Shown: piece after piece, positions 22,226 through 33,479 of the stretch
Layout of the letters: every line of letters begins with the position of its first letter
Position numbering within the stretch: the stretch's first letter is position 1
Source: Metopolophium dirhodum
Lineage: Eukaryota; Arthropoda; Insecta; Hemiptera; Aphididae
Direction: 5' to 3'
Assembly (NCBI RefSeq): GCF_019925205.1
Contig: NC_083560.1
Coordinates: 40,904,270-40,968,269, forward strand
Length of the DNA: 64,000 nucleotides
Made by a program: the position numbers and the translations under genes
The notes under the pieces: generated by a model
The model's input: the letters and a program-made list of their open reading frames with translations, nothing else
Databases searched by the model: none
Told to the model about the DNA's origin: nothing

Positions 22226-22990
22226 ATGTACGAGTCAGTTACTTTAAGTTTAACCGGGAACAAAACCATATTATCTGCAAATTATTTTCCGCCTATAAAT
22301 CTTTGCGAAGACTCAGAAATTGCTTTGTTATGTTTGCAGACATTTAATTCATTCCCGAATATCAACAATGATAATAATAAATTTACTATACCAGTAGACG
22401 ACCACAATAATAATTATACTGCTCGTATGTGGTGTTATATTAAACTGGAAGAGGGATGTTATGAAATTAAAGATATTAAACATCGAGCTAAGGAACAAAT
22501 AAATATTTATAATGAAAAATTCAAAACCCAGTTAACATTTGACATTTCGGTTGATCCTAACGATTTTAGAGCAAATATAAAATGTAATGGAATACTACAC
22601 TTTGAGATTTTACATAGCATAGCACCTGTATTGGGTTTTGAAAAACGAGAATATAAGCCAGATTATGAAAGACTCGTATCTACATCATATCATCATCGAT
22701 CGGAAAAAGCTGTCAACTTAAACACAATTAATTCTATAAAAGTAATGTGTAATATAGCTCAAGGATCATTCAACAACCACCTTCAAAGTCATTCAATTTA
22801 TGAGTTTTTCCCTAGTGAAACGTCAGGATCGAAAGTAGTACAGTCAGCCCAAAATTTAATATATTACAAATTGAATAAAACAAATATTGATACGATAACC
22901 GTTCAGTTAGTTGATCAAGATCATAATCCGATTTTCAATTTTGGTGAGACATTGATAATTGTGTTACATATTAGACGTTACGGGTCTTGA
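22226..22990 (+). CDS. putative minor virion protein 2 of a Polinton/adintovirus-like element
   Basis: 254 codons with a normal ATG, starting 22 bp after the stop of its paralogue. It keeps the family signature: LTGNKTILSANYFPP, EEGCYEIKDI, NTINSIKVMCNIA, HSIYEFFPS and a C-terminal IVLHIRR. It has an extra loop (about residues 140-150, Tyr/His-rich) compared with paralogue 1. The pair probably arose by an older tandem duplication, quite apart from the perfect 4.1-kb duplication that copies both. No signal peptide or membrane segment is seen. A jelly-roll virion protein is the best guess. Confidence 0.5.
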   Translation: MYESVTLSLTGNKTILSANYFPPINLCEDSEIALLCLQTFNSFPNINNDNNKFTIPVDDHNNNYTARMWCYIKLEEGCYEIKDIKHRAKEQINIYNEKFKTQLTFDISVDPNDFRANIKCNGILHFEILHSIAPVLGFEKREYKPDYERLVSTSYHHRSEKAVNLNTINSIKVMCNIAQGSFNNHLQSHSIYEFFPSETSGSKVVQSAQNLIYYKLNKTNIDTITVQLVDQDHNPIFNFGETLIIVLHIRRYGS

Positions 22991-24472
22991 GATGGGATTA
23001 AAATTCAATATAAACCCACTACTTCGGATCAGTACAAGACTAAAGTGCAACCAGTAACATCAAATAAAATAAAAAAGGGTAGGACTTGGCGGTACTATTG
23101 GATTACTCGATTCGTTATCTGAATTTGGGGTTGACCTATCTGAATCGTTTTCTGATTTTCCACTCATTAACTACTTAGCTACTTGACTGATACTTAATAA
23201 ATTGCTGAATTGACATGCACAAGTGTGTGTATTTACATGCAATTATACAACACTGCTAAGGTTAACTACGATATTAATATTATATTAATACAATACTACG
23301 GATTTATGATTCTGAATCATACATTTAAAAAAAAAAGAAAACATAGTTATCAGTTAGTACGGAGTGCAGTACTGATGACCTATCACTTAATCAAGATACG
23401 GTTACAGTTTTTTTTTTTTTTTCTTTTTAAATTTAATTTTGTTTATTTTTTTACTCACAGTATCGCAGTTACAATGATCCTTGCCATGGTTTTTTTTTTT
23501 ATATTTACTGATTTTTATTATTTTTTTTTTTCTTCTACGGGATGCTCTGGATGGTCTGCACGGGTTTTCGGCTTGGCTTGAATTGAATTCCTTGACTGTT
23601 AACGACGACTTTCCTCTTCGACTGCGCTTGTGGAATTGAAGTTCGCTAGCCCCGAAACTGCTGGCGCGGGGACCACTACACCCTGTGGGTTTCTATGATA
23701 ATACTAGTAAAGTATAATTTTATTTCACGTGTCAATGAACACGGCGCACTCGTGTAGTATATTTATATAAATAATATATACTACTATAGCGACGACCCGT
23801 GCGAAATATTTACGAAAACTGAGAGCGCGCGTAATATTAACGTATATGATAATACGATATAGATATATTATATATACGTAATACGACGGCGGTGGCCCAC
23901 ACTGCTTGATACTACTAGACGGCAGTATTTGTTTACAAACACGACGTTACGGCGACTATATTATAATATATATGTATTTATACACACGGCGGTGGCACAG
24001 ACGTTCGGTTTCGTTAGTACGCACGGCGGATGCGTGCGTGCGTAAGTGAGTGTCGTCTGATTCGGCGGCACTATCGACACGGCGGCGGCGGCGCGTGTAT
24101 TATGATATATTATAAGTCGTTTTTGTGTGTGTCAATAAATTGACCTTCGGTTTCAGCGGTAACACGTACAACGGACGCGGCGGCGTTGATGCTCGTATTA
24201 CAGGTTCGCGTTCGCGTGCGTGCGTGCGCTACTAACCATTCGTTCGGGCGGCGCTACTGCGTGTTCCCTCTCCTTGTCTTGTACACTGAGTTCCTGTACA
24301 CCTCGATGTTTTGGATTTTCTGGACACTTCGGATTTTCTTCTTCAGATTTTCTTCTTTAGATTTTCTTCTTCAGATTTTCTTCTTCACTTAATTATATTA
24401 AAAGCATAGATTTACTTTAACTCGAAATCACACGACATTTACTAACTTATTGTTTAACGAACTGGAATCTAC

Positions 24473-24492
24473 GGATCCCACCGCTGCCACCA
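24473..24492 (-). promoter_or_regulatory. primer-binding site of element B, copy 2
   Basis: Identical to 20354-20373; duplicated with unit 2 and no longer linked to a complete element. Confidence 0.7.
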
Positions 24493-24496
24493 AAAA

Positions 24497-24846
24497 TGTT
24501 ATGGACGTCTCCAAAACCGAGTTTGTTCGCTAATAAGAAATACGTGGTGTAGGAGTTATCACTAATACTTTATTAATATAATCAGTTGTACAGAATACTT
24601 AGATTTAAATAATTAGACTTAAAAGATTAACAGAGGTTCTGCTCGATGGTCTGACAGTACAACACTAACTCTTATACAGACAGCGAGACACGGTAGGGGC
24701 TCGCTCGGGCTCAAAACTGTCCACACAGCGAATTCCCTTAGCCCGTGTGACTCTGCCTGTTCACATATTAATATGCTTACACACTATTCTATATAATACT
24801 ATTACTATATCTTATACTGCGTATAGCATATAGACAGGGGTTCACA
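24497..24846 (-). repeat. 5' LTR of element B, copy 2
   Basis: Identical to 20378-20727. It was created by the tandem duplication and is not a second end of the element, so LTR identity here says nothing about insertion age. Confidence 0.8.
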
Positions 24847-25382
24847 ACAATGATTTCCTGAATCTTTAGATCAATTAATTGGCTTAAATCTGGATTATTT
24901 GAAATGTCTGTGTTCAACTGTGGTCCTAGTGCACCACTCTCTGTTGGTTGATTTTTATCTCCCATTATTTCCAATGGTTTTTGATTTACAAAAAGCTTAA
25001 TTCCTTGGTTTGTCGATTCAACTGTGTCGTTTGAAGATCAGTCTAATAGTTTTTCTTGATTGGTCTGTAGAATTGTTGTGTTTTGGGAATTTTCTGAATT
25101 TTCTGTTGAAGTGGTTTCGAAGGCGACGTGAATTAAACTTTTGTCTATTTCCCTAAGTTCTTCGTTAACTTCGGCTAAAAGACTATTTGTTGCTACAGAC
25201 AAATCCGCCTCCTTAATAAGTAAATGGTCGACGGAAAGTTCGTGTATTTGACGCTCGGAATTTGGATTGTCGGGATTGGAGCACCTTACAGGTAAACTTA
25301 CTCTTGGTGTAGGGGTAGGGGTATCAATAACGGACGTGTTAGCCCCCTTGGTGGTTGAATCCTCCCCCGAATTTGCGCTCAT
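24847..25382 (-). pseudogene. gag N-terminus of element A, copy 2
   Basis: Identical to 20728-21263, including the in-frame TGA (here at 25038-25040) and the cut by the LTR. Confidence 0.7.
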
Positions 25383-25597
25383 TAAAGTTTGCCTAAGAGT
25401 TTCCTAAAAGGTTTATTCTCTAATCGTAAAGAGATATAAAAAAAAAAGAATTCGGAATAAGAAACACTGAGAACATGTGTTTACAAAGAAATACCTTTTT
25501 TCTACCATAGGTTTATGTTAATATACGATGTATAATAATTTATTATCCTATGTTTGTAAAAAAAAAAAATATTTAACTATAAACAGAGCTGAAAACT

Positions 25598-26323
25598 TTG
25601 ACTGGAAACACAACTTTACTATCCACAAATTATTTTCCGTCTCTTAACGTTTACGAGGATTCGGAAATAGCTTTGTTATGTTTAAAAACGCGAAATTTAT
25701 TTCCAAACATAAATTCAACTAATAACCGCCTGGAGATAGATGTAATTCCCTCATTAAATCATGCACATAAACTAAAAACGTTTATATTTGTTTTGGAAGA
25801 AGGATGTTATGAAATCGAAGATATTAACAACAAAATTAAGAAAGAATTATTTCACTTCAATAATGAATCCAGAACACAGCTAACATTCAACGTATCTATT
25901 GATCCCGTAGATTTTAGAACATACATTAAATGTAATGGAAAACTAAAGTTAAATATTCCAAACAGTATAGCATCTGTTTTTGGATTTGCAAAGAAAACCT
26001 ATGATCCAATGCATGAAGCTCTTCGGTCGGGAAAAGCTGCTAATTTAAACACAATTAACTCTATAAAAGTAATGTGTAATATTGCTCATGGGTCATTCGA
26101 CAACCGACTTCAAAGTCATTCAATATATGAGTTTTTCCCTAGTGGGAGAACTGGCTCGAAAGTAGTTCAGTCACCACCAAATTTGATATATTACAGATTA
26201 AACAAAACAGCCATTAATTCAATAACTGTGCAGTTAGTTGATCAAAACAATAATCCGATCGATAACTTGAATGAGTCATTGACAGTTGTTCTACATATAA
26301 AACGTCACGAGTCTCATTATTAA
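25598..26323 (+). CDS. putative minor virion protein 1, duplicate
   Basis: Identical to 21479-22204, with the same missing ATG. Copied by the 4,119-bp duplication. Confidence 0.5.
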   Translation: MTGNTTLLSTNYFPSLNVYEDSEIALLCLKTRNLFPNINSTNNRLEIDVIPSLNHAHKLKTFIFVLEEGCYEIEDINNKIKKELFHFNNESRTQLTFNVSIDPVDFRTYIKCNGKLKLNIPNSIASVFGFAKKTYDPMHEALRSGKAANLNTINSIKVMCNIAHGSFDNRLQSHSIYEFFPSGRTGSKVVQSPPNLIYYRLNKTAINSITVQLVDQNNNPIDNLNESLTVVLHIKRHESHY

Positions 26324-26344
26324 ATTTATATCTCAGATAGCAGG

Positions 26345-27109
26345 ATGTACGAGTCAGTTACTTTAAGTTTAACCGGGAACAAAACCATATTATCTGCAAA
26401 TTATTTTCCGCCTATAAATCTTTGCGAAGACTCAGAAATTGCTTTGTTATGTTTGCAGACATTTAATTCATTCCCGAATATCAACAATGATAATAATAAA
26501 TTTACTATACCAGTAGACGACCACAATAATAATTATACTGCTCGTATGTGGTGTTATATTAAACTGGAAGAGGGATGTTATGAAATTAAAGATATTAAAC
26601 ATCGAGCTAAGGAACAAATAAATATTTATAATGAAAAATTCAAAACCCAGTTAACATTTGACATTTCGGTTGATCCTAACGATTTTAGAGCAAATATAAA
26701 ATGTAATGGAATACTACACTTTGAGATTTTACATAGCATAGCACCTGTATTGGGTTTTGAAAAACGAGAATATAAGCCAGATTATGAAAGACTCGTATCT
26801 ACATCATATCATCATCGATCGGAAAAAGCTGTCAACTTAAACACAATTAATTCTATAAAAGTAATGTGTAATATAGCTCAAGGATCATTCAACAACCACC
26901 TTCAAAGTCATTCAATTTATGAGTTTTTCCCTAGTGAAACGTCAGGATCGAAAGTAGTACAGTCAGCCCAAAATTTAATATATTACAAATTGAATAAAAC
27001 AAATATTGATACGATAACCGTTCAGTTAGTTGATCAAGATCATAATCCGATTTTCAATTTTGGTGAGACATTGATAATTGTGTTACATATTAGACGTTAC
27101 GGGTCTTGA
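26345..27109 (+). CDS. putative minor virion protein 2, duplicate
   Basis: Identical to 22226-22990. This copy lies directly upstream of the capsid-like gene at 27252, which is probably the ancestral arrangement: protein 1, protein 2, capsid-like protein, all on the plus strand. Confidence 0.5.
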   Translation: MYESVTLSLTGNKTILSANYFPPINLCEDSEIALLCLQTFNSFPNINNDNNKFTIPVDDHNNNYTARMWCYIKLEEGCYEIKDIKHRAKEQINIYNEKFKTQLTFDISVDPNDFRANIKCNGILHFEILHSIAPVLGFEKREYKPDYERLVSTSYHHRSEKAVNLNTINSIKVMCNIAQGSFNNHLQSHSIYEFFPSETSGSKVVQSAQNLIYYKLNKTNIDTITVQLVDQDHNPIFNFGETLIIVLHIRRYGS

Positions 27110-27251
27110 GATGGGATTAAAATTCAATATAAACCCACTACTTCGGATCAGTACAAGACTAAAGTGCAACCAGTAACATCAAATAAAATAAAAAAATTGA
27201 CGGTGAAGAATAAAAAAATTTTACAAAATCTGGGTTACCAATTAAAGCAGA

Positions 27252-28460
27252 ATGCCTGAAAGTGATATTTTGGATATAACTTCACAGTACGAAACGGATT
27301 CTAAGATTACGAAAATTGAATACCATTCATATGCACCGTATACAACATCATTTAATAATAATGATGAAATACGTATATCAATCCAGCAAACAGATGTTTA
27401 TCCATATCTACACGAAAGCTTTATTTTTTTTGAAGGAACAATTACTGATGCTACCAAAGTGAAACCATCTAATAACGGTTACTCTTACCTCTTCGAACAA
27501 ATACGATTGGAAATCAATGGGATAGAAGTAGATAGCACACGTGTTCTTGGAATCACTAGCTCGTTGAAAGGTTACCTATCCGGTACGCCAGACAACTACA
27601 ATTGCTATGAAAATGCTGGCTGGAATTTTAAAAACGCAACGCAATCGGAAAATGACAAAGGGGAATCTAGTGCTTGCATTCCATTGAAATATTGGTTAGG
27701 TTTGTTTGAAGACTATAAAAGAATATTAGTGAATTCTAGATTGGAATTAATATTAACCCGAAGTCATAGTGATTTAAATGCTTTACAAGTTAAAACTGGT
27801 GCAACTGCTACTGAAGGTAAAGTCGTTTTAAATAAAATAGTCTGGATGGTTCCACATATCACTGTTGACGATGAAGAAAGGTTAAAATTATTGAAACTTA
27901 TAGAAAAAGAAAAAAGTCTATTTATCCCTTTTAGATCTTTTGAAACTTTTGAATATCCTGAACTCGGAACCACTAAAAAAGTTGTATGGAATTTGAAAAC
28001 TGCTTCAAAATTAGAAAAACCTCGATTTATCATAATTGGATTACAAAAAGGACGCAAAAATTTGATAACAAAAGATTGTAGTATATTTGACCATTGCAAT
28101 TTAACAAACGTTAAAGTATTTCTGAACTCGATAGCTTATCCGTACAATAATTTGAATTTAGATTTTACTAAAAATAATTTCACCTTATTATATAATATGT
28201 ATACATCGTTTCAAGAATCCTACTATGAAAAAAGTATTCGTAACCCTATATTGAGTCCTTCTACTTTTCTGACAAACGCGCCAATTATAGTCATCGATAC
28301 TTCGAAACAGAACGACTGAGTCACTGCTTCAGCAATAGATGTTCAATTGGAAATTGAAGCTTCAGAATTGCTCGCAGGTGTGACTGCTTACTGCTTATTA
28401 ATTCATGATAGAATTGTAGAATTTGTACCTTTTACTAGAGAAGTAAGAAAACTTGTGTAA
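27252..28460 (+). pseudogene. double-jelly-roll-type capsid-like gene with in-frame TGA
   Basis: The ATG at 27252 opens 355 codons to a TGA at 28317-28319. The same frame then runs 46 more codons to a TAA at 28458-28460. The part after the TGA (LLAGVTAYCLLIHDRIVEF) looks like the normal C-terminus of the family, so the TGA is probably a nonsense mutation near the end. Characteristic segments are YHSYAPYTTSF, YLFEQIRLEINGIEVDSTR, GITSSLKGYL, YKRILVNSRLELILTR and SSTVICGTI-free beta-rich stretches without membrane helices. This is the family I recall as major-capsid-like in Polinton/adintovirus-type loci of arthropods. It would build the icosahedral shell. The exact role (hexon or penton) is uncertain. 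Confidence 0.55.
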
Positions 28461-29507
28461 ATATAATTAAGAATTAATTTATAACAGTAAAAAACTTTTA
28501 TTAATTTGAAATATTTTTATTAAATATTATTTTAGTTTTAAGTAAGGTTTGATAAAAAATAATTTTGAATATAGTGTAAAAAATTTATGTATATACACTA
28601 AATAATTTTGTGTAATTAATAAATAGGTTTACAACATGTGTGTAATCTCAGTAATATGTGTCTCAGTAAATCGGTGACCCCTGGAGGGATATCCAGATTA
28701 AGTCTTAACCATTATGTTATAACACGTCAATGAACTGTAAACATACAGATGTATACTACTAGTACAGGATAATAAGCGATCAGGTTTATATAAAAATGAT
28801 AAACTTGTTACACAATTGGTTAAGTACAATATTGTTTTAAATGATTTAGTTATACAAAAAATTAAAACATAATTTTATAAGTTATAACACTAAATTTCAA
28901 AATTGAATGATAAAGTATAAAATGTATCATTATTCTATATATTATTTATTTAATTTTATTTAATATTTACAAGGTCAATGTTCAATTTACAATATAGAAT
29001 AACGATATTAACAAAAGTATAATAATATTTACCAATTATTACATTTTTAAATAATTCAATATAAGTATAGTATATAAACATAAATAGTCTTATATATTTA
29101 ATATAATAGGATAAATAAAAAGTAAAATTATATACATTTTGCTTCATCATCTTCATAGAACCGCCATATTTCAATTTCAAAATTTATTATTAAATAATTA
29201 CAGTATCATAAATCATATTACTTACAATTTAACATAATGAATCTCGACCAAAGTCAATCACAATACAATTATGTATATTATTATTTAATAATAATAAAAT
29301 AGAAATTAATCATACATAAAAGTTAATGACCAATGTTGGAATATTAAAATATATACATAGTTTTACATACATTTTTCATTTTTACAATTTATAAAATGTT
29401 CAATGTATTATACCCCCCCCCCCCCCCCCCATAACTTCAAACAAAATAATAAACAATATTATGTCATATTTAGTAATATTAAATTTTTAATATTTTTATT
29501 AATTTAA
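28461..29507. other. AT-rich non-coding stretch
   Basis: Very AT-rich sequence with no supported gene. It contains a run of about 19-20 C at 29410-29430 and many short AT microsatellites. Confidence 0.5.
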
Positions 29508-29818
29508 TTAGTTTAATTTATAATGTCCGTATGGTAGAGTGCAAATACCATCTTTTAATATGACACGTTTATCATCATTTGCACTCAATACTATTTTTCT
29601 GGTTGTTTTGGAATAAACATTATGTTTTGTTGCCTGTATTGAGTTAATATCACAGTATGCACTAATTTGACTAGATTCCCCATTTTGTGCATCCAAATGT
29701 TGGGAATTTTGTATACTGAACTTTGATAAAATATCTAAATAATGATTGACCGTCATATACTTGTCTCTAACATACTTTTTTACACCTTTTGTCTTTTTAT
29801 ATTCAATACCACTTACTG
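29508..29818 (-). pseudogene. C-terminal exon fragment of a viral-type family B DNA polymerase
   Basis: Minus-strand exon preceded by a CTCACAG acceptor at about 29819. It contains YKKTKGVKKYVRDKYMT, then HNVYSKTTRKIVLS, DDKRVILKDG and CTLPYGHYKLN before the stop. These are the conserved thumb/C-terminal motifs of Polinton/adintovirus polymerases. It is a different part of the protein from that seen at 1-6.5 kb. It is convergent with the capsid-type gene, the arrangement expected at one side of such an element. No polymerase sequence continues upstream (29.82-30.2 kb), so it is a fragment. Confidence 0.65.
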
Positions 29819-30288
29819 TGAGAACAGGAATTAGAACAGGAACCAAATAAATAAATACTCACTGAATTGTAAACAATATATGATTTATTGGTATTCGTTG
29901 TATAAATGATTTGCAGATTCAGTACCCGCGAAACTAGAGAAAATTACAATGATTATTGAGTCATCTTACTGATGATGACAATGATAAAAAAATAATGTAA
30001 CGTGTATATAAAAATGAATACGAACACAACTTGGGAGCTGCATTAATAGAGAGCGTATCCAGTACGACACTATTATAATACGAAGTATTTTTGGTTATAT
30101 TGACACAACGTAAAGAAAAACAAAATAAAAAAAATATAAATTATGGTGGTGTTTACATTGATTTAGCAAAGACATTAGAAAAACCAGAAAAACCGTTTAG
30201 GATATTTCAGAGCCTATATTTCGCTTTGTCATCCGTGTTAATGGTTTCATTACTTCAACCTTGTAATACAGGTTGTCCACTTTAAGTT

Positions 30289-30805
30289 TCAATCGTATTC
30301 CAACGGTTTTAGTTGAATGGTCATCTTGAAAACTAAAATCAGAACAAGTGACTCGCAGATCGTCGGGGATTCAGTTTGACAGCTCTTCACGATTGGAACA
30401 CCATTTTCTAAGAGAGAATCCTCCCCTTTGCATAATTGTAACATGTCATCTTGAAGTTTGGCAGCTTCCAAAAGAACGGTATCACTGGTCAGAAGATCAT
30501 CTATATAGAAGTCACGCTTGGTAATACGTGCTGCACTAGCAAGGTCATTCCTTTCACAGTCTGCTAAGAGATATAATGTTCTGATGGTCATAAAAGGTGC
30601 TGATGACGTTTCATAAGTAACCGTATTTAAACGACGTGTTTCCAATGGATCGTTTGGGTTTTTACGGCAAAGAATTTGTTGATATGACTGACAGTTTTCA
30701 CTAACATTGATTTGCCTGTACAAATTTTCGATATCAGCTGTAAGAACTACCTGATGCATTCGGAATCTCATTAAAATTTTACAGAGATCATCTTGATCCT
30801 AACCT
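30289..30805 (-). pseudogene. BEL/Pao retrotransposon reverse transcriptase fragment
   Basis: About 170 codons match the RT palm of BEL/Pao elements: ILMRFRMHQVVLTADIENLY (catalytic Asp in TADIE), QILCRKNPNDP, LNTVTYETSSAPFMTIRTL and KRDFYIDDLLT (catalytic YIDD). The frame closes shortly after YIDD with unrelated sequence, and no gag, integrase or LTR is seen nearby, so this is an isolated relic. Confidence 0.75.
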
Positions 30806-33479
30806 ACCAATGTGGCAATGTATGTTATAGTTATACGTTACAGCAGTACCACAGCACACTGTATAGACAAATGAACCTTATTAAGACTGTGTTATGCTAA
30901 TTGTTATGACTTATGAGTTATGACGTATGTAATTTTAAATATACTATGCCTAACCGTATAAAACTATAAGTGTTCCGTGATTCTAAAAATATATTAATTA
31001 AACCGCACATGATATATTACAGGGACTGGACAATTTATGATTTGATAGGTTTAAATGTTGGCTTCGGTTTGAGTTTTGGTTTTCAAATATATAAAATGTC
31101 TGTTTCGGTTTATACTGGTTTAACCCTTTTTGTTATAGGTAGGTACTTGATTTTTTCACCTATTTACGTGGAACTTTGTTTTAAACTTTTAGTAACTATT
31201 GGCTATAAAAGTTGAACATTTATTAAATATTTAACTACAAAATTATTTGAAAATTTTCAATTTGATAAATTACGACAAAATTTGAACTTTAAATGATAAT
31301 AAAAATAACGTGGCATGTAGTATTAATATTTTTCATCTGCTATTGTAACAATATATCAGGAGCCTTGTATTAATTGTTCACGCTTTTCGACCCAACAAAT
31401 AAAATGCATTATAGATATTTATAGAAAAAAACCTAAAAAAAATTGAAATTTGAAATTGTACGTAAACAAGTGAAAACTCAAAACGATTCAAAATATCTTC
31501 AAAATTGTATTGTGTATAGAAAATGGAAATATAAACATTCAGTTGAATTTTCATGTATCTAGAGTTATTCGTTCATATGTTTTAGAGTTACAGCAAAAAC
31601 TAAAATCAATTTTTCGTAAAAGCTCCTGTTTTTCCTTAAGTCTTATGTTGTTTTTCCCGGCGCTTTTGATAACTATTGGGAATTTTAAATGTTGACTTCC
31701 CGAACGCACCAACTAGATTCACTTTCCCAACAAACAAGATACTGTTGAAGAAAATCAAAGCAGTTTACTGTCCAAACGGTGGTGACTCCAAATTAACTTA
31801 AGTATAATAAATTAAATAATGGCGGATACGGTGAATATGGTTCTCTATATATTAACAAACTATGTAGAAATCTATTTTGAATGGCCTCTAATTCTTATAA
31901 ACATTATATTATTATTTAGTGAAATGTTCATCTACATTTGGTAATTTTTTTAAAGTTACACCAAAAAACAAAATAAATCTTTTTGAAAACTTAATTTTCG
32001 TAAAAATTTTTCTTAATTTTTTGTTTTTTTTTTATCCTGATGGTTTTTGCATATTTTGGTGATTTGTTCGTCTTTAGTCAAAATTCGAACTTTAGATGCT
32101 TATAAAAAAAATTGTGTATATGTGTTTTTAATATTTTTCAACAGCAATTGTAACAATATAATATAAGGAAACTTGTATTAAATTTTCACGCTTTTTGATC
32201 GAATGACTACAATTTTATTGGTATTTATAGAAAAAAAACTGAAAAAATTAAGAACTAAAAACGTCCGCAAAAAGCTCAAATAAAGATTCAAAATATTAAA
32301 TGATATTAAGAAACATATCATAAATATATGAAATAAATTTCAAGTGTCTACGGTTATTCGTTTTTGAATTCCAACAAAATAAGAAAAACGCTACTTGTGA
32401 AATCGAGTGAATATCCAATGTTGTAAAAATTTTAACTTCAAACGATCATAAAAATTTAATTTGACTTTCTTATAGACAATTTTTGTTTGTGAAAGGTAGA
32501 TAACTTTATAAGGAATCTTGTATTACATTTTTAAACGTTAGATTCAAAAATAAAAATGTTTAGGAATTTCTAACCCAAAATCAATTTTCGTGATTTTTAC
32601 GCCTTTTATCAAAATTTAAACTTTAAATAATAATAAAATAAAATTGTGACTGGATTTATAATATTTTTTAAATGTCATTGTAACAATATATTAAGAGCCT
32701 TGTATAAAATTTAGGTTGATTAGTTTTGGAGTGCATTGCACGCAAACCCGTTGTACGTTTAATTTGTATATAATATAATATAAGATATATTATGTGCGTC
32801 TAGGTATACCTGACTTGCAGAGTCACATAGAGCTGTCTAAGAACTTAGCTAAAGTAGGCACTGTTTAGGTAACACAAAGTACCTATAATAACCTATTCAA
32901 ATTACGTGGATTGAAATAATAGTCATTGAGATGACTCTAGAATCCATACCTAATAAGTAATAACTTCACAACAGTGGAGCAATAGTTAATTTTATCATTG
33001 ACTTTACATGTCTTAATTAAACAAAACATTTTTAGCATTTTCCCCAACAAATAAAATAGTATTGAAATTTATAGAAAAAAAAACTAAAATAATTAGAAAC
33101 TGAAAATGTCTGTAAACAGTTCAAAATAAATCAAAATATGTTGACAGTTTTATCGTGTATAGAAGAATAAAAACAAATATAAGCAACCAGACACCAGTAA
33201 ACATTTCATGTACATGTTCATTTGTTTTAGAGTTACACCAAAAACCAAATAATTTCTAATGCTACTAATTATCTCAACATTATGAGTAAACATGTTTTTT
33301 TCTCTAGTATAAATGGTATAGCTAGAAGTCAAAATGATTCTAATAGTAATATTGATCACATATTTTTAAAAAATATAGATATTAACCTTATCTCTAGTTG
33401 TACTATACGTATTAGTATTAGGTACTCATCATATGGTACTTTCAACAGATATCGATTCTCTAAAAAACAATAAACAATC
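30806..33479. repeat. AT-rich non-coding region built largely of a dispersed repeat family
   Basis: No gene is supported. Related segments recur at about 31380-31760, 32090-32700 and 33040-33260. Shared blocks are a run like TTTATAGAAAAAAAACT, then CAAAATAT, then a TTTCATGTATCTA/GAGTTACA block, and in the first a CCAACTAGATTCACTTTCCC block. Similar blocks occur at about 36360-36480, 46500-46800 and 56990-57210. They look like diverged copies of one non-autonomous element or retro-UTR. Confidence 0.5.

Larger units (their letters stand above)
18958..23076. repeat. 4,119-bp tandem duplication, unit 1
   Basis: Everything from 18958 to 23076 recurs at 23077-27195 with a constant offset of 4,119 and no difference that I could find, including A-runs and AT microsatellites. 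The unit holds the first 30 codons of element B gag, its leader, primer-binding site and 5' LTR, the element A gag start, and two virion-type ORFs. The junction at 23076/23077 reads AAAAAA then GGGTAGG, with no evident microhomology. Confidence 0.9.
23077..27195. repeat. 4,119-bp tandem duplication, unit 2
   Basis: Second copy of 18958-23076. It ends at 27195, where unit 2 continues into the capsid gene leader while unit 1 at the same point jumps back to gag sequence. Its first 91 bp (23077-23167) are the start of element B gag without the rest of the gene. Confidence 0.9.

Noticed and set aside
24497..24846. Second LTR as the other end of a retroelement (LTR pair with 20378-20727)
   Set aside because: It lies in the same orientation inside an exact 4,119-bp duplicate, with the same flanks; it is a by-product of that duplication.
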